Source: Agrypnia vestita
Lineage: Eukaryota; Arthropoda; Insecta; Trichoptera; Phryganeidae
Assembly (NCBI GenBank): GCA_016648135.1
Contig: JADDOH010010175.1
Span: 1-64,000 of the forward strand
DNA length: 64,000 bases
Direction: 5' to 3'
A program made the translations under genes and the position numbers. Below, piece after piece: positions 42,001 to 54,000 of the stretch (the stretch's first letter is position 1; the number at the start of each line of letters is the position of its first letter). Below the pieces are notes generated by a model. The model made no database searches, was not told the DNA's origin, and was given only the letters and a program-made list of their open reading frames with translations.

Positions 42001-45000
42001 ACACTACCTTTTTCCGAATTTCATTTAATACCTGTACATTCACAATAATTGTTTTCCTTTCTATTGTCTCTATTGACCACACTGCGTTGTCTTTATTGAC
42101 CCCAAATTATTACAGTTCAAATTTTTCATAAAGATATTATATATATATATATATATATATGTTTTGCTTGAGGTTTCCGCGAGCGTTATTGCATGTAACA
42201 AAAGGAACTTCTGGACTCCCTCGCGTTTTCTGTAAATGGTCTCCGTGAGAAGACCAAGGCCGACGTTTCGACACGGTATCACGTGCCATTGTCAAGGCTA
42301 AAAGGCCTCAAAAGTTACGGACTAGCCGTACTTGTTCGCGGGTGACATGAAAGTCTCCCACCAATAAGGCATAATATATATATATATATTAATGATATTC
42401 ACGTACTTATTACATTTAATTGACATATTATGTGCGCTTTCAATTATATAATTTTCTTTCAATCTAGTTAAGTAGATTTTTCAGAAATACTCAATTTTAA
42501 AATTACTTCATGTTGACAGTAACCGGTATTTTCAAAAAAAAAATACAATAATATCACTAAAATTGTATTCCAAACAACCGTTCGAGGCAGACTCTAAAGT
42601 GAGCATTATGAAGCGAGGTGAAACAAGGCGAGACTTGTGTGTATGGACAATGGACTTTTACAGTGTGTGTATGAACGTTAGACTTTAAACTGAAATAAAA
42701 ATTCGTAATTAACATTGTATGCCTTCGTTAATCCTTTACTAACAACGTCTGTGCACCGGTGTACAAACACAGTAACAATCCGGATATTAATCTCATATTT
42801 ATGAGGCTATGATGCACGACAAAATTTTCCGAAGAGAATATTTTTATCGTGCATCGTATTGTAAAATGTTTGCCATTGGCCATTGGCTTTGCGCCTTAGT
42901 TATTTTAAAATATATTGTTTCGGAGGTGAGTTTAAGGAATTCAATAATCACACGTTTTAAAATAAAAACACTCGTTTTGCTTTTTGTGAGACGCGTTTTT
43001 CGTTATAACTGTTTTACATCTATAACTTGTATTTATATTTCTTTCAATAGTTTTCATATGTTTTTATAGTTCAAATGTATCCAAAATACGATTTCTATAA
43101 ATTGTATTATATACTAGCAGAAACTGTATTATATACTAGCAGAAACTGGAAATGGACAGAAAAATTACTCATACATAGGGCCTAAAATATTTAACATATT
43201 TAAAACAGACTTCCCGGAAATCAGAATATACTCAATTAATAAAATAAAAGCTTTAGCAAACAACTGGCTTACCTCCAAAGGTAGAACAGCAACTGAAAAT
43301 TTACTTACTGTAATTGCGTAATAATGTCTTTAAATAAAAATATATACCTATATAAATTAATTAATTAATTAAGGAAAATAAAAAAATAATCTTAAACAAA
43401 ACTTTAACCCTTTTTACATTAAACAATTATTCTACACATATTTACACTTGGACTTATGACTAACTCAACTTTCACTAACATTCCACTTGATACTCTATAG
43501 ATACATAATAACTACCTTATGAAAATAAATACTACTGACGAACTCGAAAAAATATTATAATTGTGTGCTATAACGCCACTCTGGGACAGGCGTAGCCTAG
43601 TAGAGTGGCATAATCCACAAATTAAACAAAACAAAAAAATGTGTAAATTATCTTATGTTTTATCTTATGTTTTATTGTTAAATTAGTATTAAGTATCTTA
43701 TTTGTAAACAAGGATTTTTAAATAAATAAAAAAAAAAAAAAAACTAAACTGTATTTTGCTTGAAATATTTTATTTTTGCAGTAATTTATTCAATTTTTTT
43801 CTTAGTAGGTATCTACACTACCTGTAATATTTCATATCATTTAGCCTTACTTTTTGATTTAAGTTCATCTCTTATAATAATCACGTATGGCTATTTCACA
43901 TCTTTTAAATCCATATGAGTATAAATATTTAATGATTCTTATCTGAATAAATAAATGAAAATTTCTTTGTTGGTTCCTGAGTCTACGCACTTTCAATATC
44001 ATCATAAGAATTTCTCAGTCGTATTTCTAAATCAGTCACACTAGAGGGGTCCAATAGTAAAGTAAAAAATGAATAGTAAAGCTACAATTAATAATCTATA
44101 TTTATACCAACATCAAGTTCTGTAACTTATTTTCTAAGTAAACCTACCCGTAAATCCGTACTCCGGGCTGCACCTGGAAGGTGATTCACATTTCACGCTG
44201 ATCGACCCCTACCTTTGCGCGTGCACATCATTCAACGATTGTATCTAGCATGTCTTCGAGTGCTGTAATATTTTTGTTTTATTTAACAAACATATTTTCA
44301 ACAGATCTCTCTTTACCTTCATACGTAATCCTAAGTAATAACAACAAAATGCAAAACAAAAACTTATTTTTTAAATGAGAGGTTTTATATTTTACAGAAT
44401 ACACTTTGTACTATTGTCACATTACAAATGATGAACAAAATAATAATCGTAGTTAATTTAAAATTAATAACATCGTCGCTTAAGTGTAGAGTTTTTTTTA
44501 TTTTTTTTTATTATAATTTAAATTTTATGAAATATTATTATTAAGTTCCGTAGAACTTAGAATTTTAAATTTCGCTAAAAATAAATATGGAGTTCTACAA
44601 ATTAAACACAAAAACCATAAATAAATAATTGTAGAGTGCATACTTTCCAAGGTCAATCCGATCTATGACGTGACATGCACGATATTTAACGCTTTCCGGT
44701 GGCCTCTGTCATGCACTCATTCATTGACGTTTTGATTTTAACAGATATAAATATTACATTTACTTATTTTAACAACTATAATTGTAAAATTTAACAACTA
44801 TAAAAGTGTATCCATTGCCCCGAGTGAAAGATTCTTCTGAAAGACTGATGCAAAACCATCAAATGCGGATTCTTTCTAAGAAAATGAGATAAGTTTCTAA
44901 GAAATTTTTCCTAGAATCCACATTTATTTTTCCACATTGATGCAGCCTGACGAAGGTACCGAAGTCTCGCCTTTCAGTCTAAACGTATGTAAAGGATTAC

Positions 45001-48000
45001 GTTCATTTTATAGAATACGCTATAAAAATCAAATGCTTTTTGAACTCGTGTCGTTCTAGCGTCTCGATAGCCACTTGACGATATTCCAAGATGAGGAAAT
45101 TGTATTGTGTATTTTTGTAAATGGCATATTTATTCAAATTTAAATATACATTTCTTATTTGAACTTAAATTGTACGTTTATGAAAATAAACAACCGTTCT
45201 TCAGAGAGAAAGATTGTTCTGTATCCTTTCGACGCTTTTACAAAGCTTTCTTGTAATAGCTTCTTTATTTAGTAAGTGAATCTGCGTAACACTACAGTAT
45301 ACTTCGATTTCCTCATTTTTCTCTCTTTATCTTATCATGTGTAATAAATTACGCTCATTTTATAGCATTACTTGTGAAGATTACAACTGAAAATAACACA
45401 ACTAAATCAAGAGTTGTTTTCAATTATAAAAGCTCTTGTTAAGTTAGCATTAGGATTTTGAAAGTAGAGTTAACGCCATTTAACATCATTTGGTGGAGTT
45501 TTATTCATTCAGTTTTATAAGTAATTGTAACAAGTTTTCTGACGAAAGAGGTCTTAACATCACTTTAAATATCTTAGCGCCGCATAAAAAACTGAAGAAT
45601 TAATTTGAATATGAAAAGAAGAAATGTCTCTAAATGCACACAGATATTTTTTTACTTTTATTTTAAACTCTAAATTAAAAGTGACGAAAGATTAAAAGAA
45701 ATGTAGGTGTTCTTTATTATTTTTAATGATTAATAATTCCACCTACTGCTATGCACTTTTTTAAGTTTATTACTACCCTACAAATTTTGTCAATAACCAA
45801 AATCGCATTAAGGCTTGATCCACAATATCGGTCTCACTCCAACAAAATATTAATACACAATGAACAATGAAATCATTCACACTTCGTGTCCCGGTCCAAC
45901 CCACTCCGATCACAATACAGACGGAAGAATATTTGACTAGACCGAGACCGATCAAGCCTAAATCCGAGTTGGGACAAAGCAGAATGACACGTAACTGGAA
46001 TTCTTGTACGTCCATTGTCAATTTAATAATAATTAAAATCCGACACTTCCACATTGCAAAACAACTGAAAAATCTAAAAAAATATATTTACTTTTCAAAG
46101 AGAACACATTTTGTTCATGTATAAAAAAATAGCTACAAATTAAGCAGTTATAATGTTTTGTTACTAATGAATAATAGATATCCTAAAGGTACTTACCACA
46201 ATATTATTTTTTTAAATCTCAAAGAATGTATTATGTGGGTCATCATTTCCGGAAACAATTCATTAAAATCCAAGAAATCCGGGAATATTGGATTTATCAA
46301 AACGAACAAATATAGAAGATAAACAATAATATTCTCATAATTGAGTTATAAAAGCAATATTATTACAAAAGGTTCACATTAATTCCAACTGATATTTGAA
46401 TTTTTTTGGACAATCTGCCCACACAGTACTCAGAAGTAACATGGTATTATGGCATATATAAATGTTAAAGACAAATATATCCGGAATTTAGTTATCAATT
46501 TAACTTGAAATAAATGTATAGCTTATTATTGCCAAAGTTCATTGGGAAAAGGTTAATACTGAAGTAGAAATGCCTGCGCTATATCTTCTCATGCCTATGT
46601 GAAAACATCCATAAAGCGATAGTTATTTCTTTACTTAAAGAGTTACACTACTTTGAGGTATCAAAAATACATTAAAATAGAAAAAAAATGACGTAACTAT
46701 TGCACGCATAAAATTGTTTTTATTGTGATTATTAACTACATTGGTTAATATTTTTCATTAACAAATAATTTTAAAAATTGTGGAATTATGTGCTGTCACG
46801 CAAAGTCCCTTATCCATGTTGTACGCAGCTGGTAAAGATAATTAAATCGCCAGGGTCTGAGTGAAAATATAATTTTATTTTTAAATGACGTAATTAATTT
46901 GTAAGATGTAGCATATAGAAAAAAAAAAGACTTTTTGTGTGCAAATGATATAAGTTCGAAAACAATTTTCATTTCGTCCATATAATTAAATGTTTAAAAC
47001 TCATTTAAAAAAAAAATCGTAGGATTTATTATAGATAATGTTATTCGTAAGATGTGTGCAAACTTTAACAAAACCTACCCAGTAGTTTATAGAGATATCA
47101 TCTCCAACAATCTAAAAAGGGAGTTATAATAAAAACGCAAAGAATAATGTAATTAGTTTAAAAATTATTAAATTAAAATTTTTAAACGTTTTAATTTTTG
47201 AATGATTATAGGTCAAATTATTCTTTGAACTTTAAAATATTTTAAAAATGTTTCTTTGAAAATTTCATGTAAGATGTAAACTCCTTGATTTAATTAAATA
47301 AAACATCGACATCTAAAAATTCTTAATATAATTTACACTATTATTCACCGATTACAATGTCTTCGTTATCGATGTTGATCATATTGATCATTTTATCATA
47401 CGTATAAAAACATTTTTTCCAGAATATTTTGAACAAGCCTTATATAATTTTATTTTATTCCAACTAAATGTGAAGTTGTCTTTCAAATCCATTTACTTTA
47501 AGAACAAAAATTTTATTATTAGAAATACAGTGGTTTCAACAGTGTGTTATTATCTATCAAAATGTTGTGTAATGAAAAATGTTAAATATGTGGTAAAAAT
47601 ATATCGCTCTTGTCCCAGGGTGGAGGTTTCGGGTAAGAGTACTCGTGTGGGACTCCCAGGACAGGAGTTTCTGAGTGGGATATGAATAAGGGTTGTAAAT
47701 AAAATGACTTAGTTTTTTAACACTGTATTATCACTGCAGAATTTTAATGTTAAATAATTAAAGCAACTCTGTTGAATAATAAATTTTGAAGTTTTTGTTA
47801 TTGTATTGGAGCAATATTGATGAAATTGGAGGAAGAACTGTGAGATATGGATATGATGACAGAAGGTTTAAATTATGCGAGATATAAAGCTGTCTCTAAA
47901 CTCAGTTTACCCTTGTGCTCGTGCTAGATGTGTCGTGAAGTCTACCTTTGTGGCTTGTATATGTGTAAGCAGACAATACTGACAGATTAAAGAGAAATGC

Positions 48001-51000
48001 ATTATGCGATTTATTTATTTGAATTAATCCACCAAAATTCTTTCATTAAAATTTGCGTGGTGGAACAGAGTTAGCAACAGAGGGGGAAGTAATCTTGTAC
48101 ATAAAACATATCTTAAGTTGGGCGTAAAAGACGTACGTTGTACGGTTTATGTAATAGTTTTTGGTAGATACAATGGTTTAAATAATACTTACCTTAAAAC
48201 AACATTATATTATTCCAATTTTTAAATCTATTACCCTAAAATGAAGTTGTCTGTTTTATATTTTAATAATGTGTCTTTATAACAAATACATTGGTCAACT
48301 ATATTTATATATTTATTTATTTATTCGCCCATTACACTACAAACAGTGTACATAGTTAATACATAAAATATTATCACAATACATTTTGTAAAATTTAGCT
48401 TGTAATGCCCCACTAGATCAAACCTTTTCTAGGGCAGTTATATTTCTCAATTAGTTATAATACAGAAAAATATTCGTTTTTTTCAAAATAATTTACTCTG
48501 TACTCTAAAATAGGGTATAATAGAGCTAGCCCACAATACTTTACAGGTGAAGTCCTACCTTGATTATGAAAAACGTTCAAGCAACCATGACCTAATATCA
48601 ATAGTTATGGAGTTATGCGACATCAAAGTTTGCATTTTTTTTTAATTTTCTGCCTTATTTTTTGTAAAACGTTGGAATAACATTACAGGAGCTTATATCT
48701 AAAATTAAAAATTGATTCGCTTTAGTACAAGTCAAATAATATAATTAAATTCTTCCATTTCTAATTGGAAAACATTCCAACTGGATTTTTCAGGGTTTTT
48801 ATTATTTTATTTAACTTTTATTGAAACATATGAATTTTTTGTAATCTGTATAAGTTACTGTAATGATATTTAAACGTTTTCTAAAAAATAAGTCAGAAAT
48901 GTTGAAAAAAATGCAAATTTTGATATTGTATAAGTCCATAACTACTGAATTAAGTAGGTCATCGTAGCTTGAACATTCTCGACTCGTAATCAAGGCAGGA
49001 ATCCACCTGTAAAGTATTGTGAACTAGCTCTGTTACATCCTGTATAATGCATTACTGTTACATCCTGTATAATGATTCATAGAAGGAATAATAAGGATAT
49101 TATGTAGAAGATATTAAAATTGCAGATTCATATTCTCTTTTTTCATTTCAGTTTTTTTTTTTCGTTTTTGAACATTACATCTTCGTTTCATCAATAAAGT
49201 ATCGAAAATTTAGCGACATCTGCTCTTATCCTCCTTGGAAATATCTAACACTTTCTTGAATTTCAGATTTACCAAAAGATGGCCCATTTATAACTGGCAC
49301 CGACAAAGAATACCAAATAGGAGAGACCCTCTATTTGAATTGCACATCAGGAAAATCATTCCCAGCCTCAGTCCTACATTGGTACGTTAACGACGAAAAG
49401 GTTGGTACCGTTTTCCTTATTCTTTCTCTGTCGGATATCGATAATATGTTACTTTATTTTAATAAGAAAAGGTTTGGACTTCACAGTCCTTCAATACCTC
49501 AGTTGACGACGCAGGCTTTTTGTCAAGTCAAGTCAACGTCTTGGAACCGAAGATAATACGCGTAATAGGTTATCAATTTTACCGGTAAATATGGCAAAAT
49601 TCCGTTACCGAATTTCTGGAAAAAAAAATTCTAAATACCTTTTAATTTTAGATGGACATAATTATTAAATTTGGTTCGTTATCTCTACAATACCTTTTCG
49701 TTATTTTAATCCTCACAAAAATGTTGTTTATTATTTTTAATTGGTTATGCAAGTTATATTTTACTCTCGTTTCTTGAAGAAAATGTATTTGGTAATATGA
49801 GAAAAAAATAGTTTGTTATCTACCACTGTGTCCAAAAAAACATCGTACCTCTGAGGGTGGGCAGAAACACATTTATTCATACACACTATACTTACTCCAT
49901 TTGGAATAATCCAAGAATATGGTCCCGTTGTTCATACAATGAAAATAAGTATTTCACTATAAAATTTAAAGTCCTGTTTATTTAATCTAACCAAAATAAT
50001 CGTAATCTAAATTAAACAAACCAAACCTAATAACCTAACCTAACCAAACCTAATAACCTAACTTAACCTCATATATTGCCTATGAAATGTCAAAATATGC
50101 AGTGCATTTTTCGAAACTTTAAAGTGTTATATCTTATTTAATACTTACTTTTTAAACGTAAATTATCTTTCATTTTGTTACTAGCACATTCAATAATATA
50201 GTGAAATACTCATTTTCGTTGTATATGCAATGGGACCATTATCTTGTATTTAGCCCTCAATTTTTCTCAAATTAGTCCCCTTGGCAATGTTTTGATACAC
50301 ATGTCTCCCAGCGGTCCCGCCATTGTTGGATACACTTCGGATCGCATATTTTGGAATAGTGTTCAGCTGGGCTGTCGCGTTTAGAAAAAATGTGTTCTCT
50401 TGATTCAAATCGGCTTCCTTTCAAGAATATAAAATACAATATGTTTGTTAATAATATATGTTTTATTCTTCACGCATTATTAAAAAAAATCTGTGCAATG
50501 TATAGATAAAAAAATTATAAAAGCACATATTAAAAATTTTTAAGATATTATGTATTATGGTAAAAAATATTTTTTATACAATACCAAAATTTACCCTTTT
50601 TTTAAAAATAATATAGTGATTTTTGTCATCCCTGTATATAACTATTAGGTTAGGTTAGGTTAGCTAAATTTTTATTTTGTTTTATTTGTATAAGAGGTTA
50701 CCAAATCGTGGAAAACAATTTAATCAACTACTTCTTTTTTAACATTAACTATGCCCACATTATTTTGATATAAAAAATGTATTGGAGACTTGATCCACTG
50801 TATCGGTCCGCTCACGGTCTGCTCTCGGTCAACGAAATATTAATAAACAATGAAGTCGTTCACACTGTGTGTCCCGCCTCAGTCCCGGGTTAATCACACG
50901 GAAGAATATTTAACTAGAACGTGAGCGGATAGTGTGGATCAAGCCCGACACTCCGTGGAATGTTTTCATCGAACAGCATCGGCTGAAGGGGTTAAACCTC

Positions 51001-54000
51001 CCTGGGAGGATAAAGTTTAGGTAAAAATTCGGTGATTTTTTAACAAAAAGATTTGTTTGCTAATTTTGACAATTATGAAATACATATTCATCATCTCGGA
51101 TTGCACGATTTAGACTAGTGATGCAACGAATACGAATACGAATATTTGTATTCGCCGAATAGTACATATTTACCGAATATTCGTATTCGCCGAATATCAT
51201 CACGAATATTAAAAACAAACTAGTTATAAGTGAACGCATTGCAAATTACGGTTTGGCTGTGCACCGTGTATCCGAACACATCTACGCACTCAATTGTCGG
51301 GGATTCCCCTAACATTGAATGAATGGATTTGTTGAGCTCTCAAGTTGTCAATTGTTACTTGTTTCACACCATAACATGAGTTCAGAATATTTTTGAGTAT
51401 GTCCAAATTTTTCTGAACAGAACTGGATTTTTGTTACAGAGATATCATTAATCAATCAATGTATATATATAGATGTCTCACAAAGACGAAATAATATTTT
51501 TGGCGTATTCTAATGGAATGTTAGTAATTCGGATGAATTTTCATTCACACAGATAAAGTATAATGCTTAAAAAACTTTAAAAAAAATCTATAGATGTCTG
51601 ATTAGTGACATCTGTGGTCATTTAAGGGGAATGAAAAAGCTTTGGTGCTAGCCGCGTGGAGGATCGTTAGAACTCACATGTGAAACGTGGCGCATAATTT
51701 ATATATATATATACAACTTCCAAAAATTATTAGACATGGTATTCTATCATGGGTGGAGTGGCGAACGTTGCATATGTGTAAAGTGATCACCTAAGCCAAC
51801 CGTACGATAGGTCGTAAGACCTATGTACACCCAAAAGACTTCTATACCTTCTTTCCCATAAAAATACAGTTTCGTCTCTGTGAGACATCTATATATACAT
51901 TGATTGATTAATAACATGAGTTGTTTCATTTGGTTTCGTTGGGTTATTAATAAAGATAGGTGCTCATTTCGTGTACTTTTTGTTTTGTAAAGCGTATTGT
52001 TCGTTCCATTTTATTTCCGCTGTGTATAAAAGTGTTATCTCCTATAAAATAATTTCAAATTAAATCTAATAATATGGCAAAACACTGGCTCTGAAGTATT
52101 TTTCATTAAAGCCGTCTACTGTCAACTTGGAAAGATTATTTTCGACTGCTGTGAATGTACAAACGGATAAAAGAAATCGCCTAACGCCTGAGAAGTTACA
52201 AATGTTGTGATTTTTGAACAAAAATTTGCCGGTGGAAAATTTTAATTATCATATATCTTAGTAAAATAATAACAGTGGTGTATTATACATTACCTTGTTG
52301 AATTATTCGTATTCGCCGAATAGTAGGTTTGATATTTGTATTCATATTCGTGAAAGTATTATAACGTTGCATCACTAATAGATCCGTGCCGTGCAAACGG
52401 GTTTCTTGCGAATTATCGGACCTTCCCTGATGATTAATTTATTTTTTTATTTTCACAAATTAAGGTACATATTAAATTATTATTTTATTTTGGAAAATCG
52501 GAAAAAATGGCCGCGTCATGTCTATTTCCTTGGAGCTCACATGTTTGTTCGAGACAGAAAAGAAGATCATTTATGTACTTTAGATATGAAATGTCGACAA
52601 TGTAGCATATCCGAGTTGGAAATAAACTATTTCACGTAAAAATGGGAGCAATTTGAAAAAAATAACCGATTGAAAAGCAAATAGTTGATCGCATTAAAAA
52701 ATCCATGTGGTGAATTGTATATGTTTCATTTCTAAATTATCTTTTTTCTGTATCACACAACCGGGAAAGTCGCGCGTCAGTCACGGGGGAGGAGCTCCAC
52801 GGAAATAAACATGACGCGGTCATTTATTTCCCACAAGTAACCTTCTTAAAGGAGCTGGAGTGTCCCTTGTATTGTGTATTAGTGAAACTTCCGAAAAAAA
52901 TCAGAAAATCAGCGTTCTAAAGGAAGAAAAGGGGCTGAATTTTATTTGCACATTCTTAAAGATTCTGGCTAATGAATTCACGACTTATATTTGGTACATG
53001 CATGCGTCAGACTTTGTAGCAAGCAACGCTACAAAAATACGCAACAATTATCATTCCTAAAGAAGCCAAAGATCGCCTTGTATCGTGTATAATGGCGAAA
53101 CTAAGCAAAAAAATGAAAATCACCGTTCTAAATATTTATTTTCGATTATTTTGATTCCTGATTTTTTTGTTTACTATTTTATTTCTCAATACTTTTGTTA
53201 TAAAAATTGTAAGAATCAAAAATAATATTATATGATCTACTCCCCCCATAACCACGAGCGTCAGCTCTTTTATGGAGAGTAATACGATCTTATTGTATGA
53301 ATTATCATTGTTTTCATGAAATTTTATATCATAATATGTATTCATAATAAATAAAAAAAATTAAATAAATAAAATTAGATTTTTCTCTAATTTTAGAAAA
53401 AAATATTAGTTTAATGCGTACTTTAAGTGCCAATAAAAAAAAGAATAATTAATCACACATTTGTAAAAAATCACCTAAATGTTATTCGTCCAGGGTGGTG
53501 TAACCCTTAAATAGCGACGTTGTCCTAACGCAGATCACGGACGGGCGCTCGCTGGTGCAGTACGGCGTGTCGCGCCACGCGCACGGGCTGGAGAGCAGCA
53601 GCGTGGGGCTGGCGCTGCAGCTGCGCGCGCGCCACGTGCGGGGCGGCCTGCGCGCCCGCTGCGTGGCCAGCGCGCCGTGGCCCTCGCGAGCGGACCTGCC
53701 CGGGGCCGCCCCTCTCACGGACAACAGAGAAGCGCTCGTCTTGGGTGATCAGCATTTCACTATTTTTTTACGTAAAGTATCCTAACAGCGGCGTGAACTA
53801 CATACAAATAAGAGCTTTGGCGTAATAGAGCACTTAAATATGTTTATCAGAATTCAACATGTTGCATTCAATTGTCCTGAAAAAGGGAGTATCGCTTTCG
53901 AAACCTGTTAAATTTTTACAAATTAATAAGTGTGGTTAAAACAAAGTTTAAATTATTTTATCTATATTTATTATTAAATTAAACACAAATTTTCTCGGTT

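Noticed and set aside
53482..53785. Three open frames of 76-80 residues around exon 5, two of them antisense
   Set aside because: They are by-products of the GC-rich exon. The chosen frame is the one that splices in phase and carries the Beat Cys pattern.
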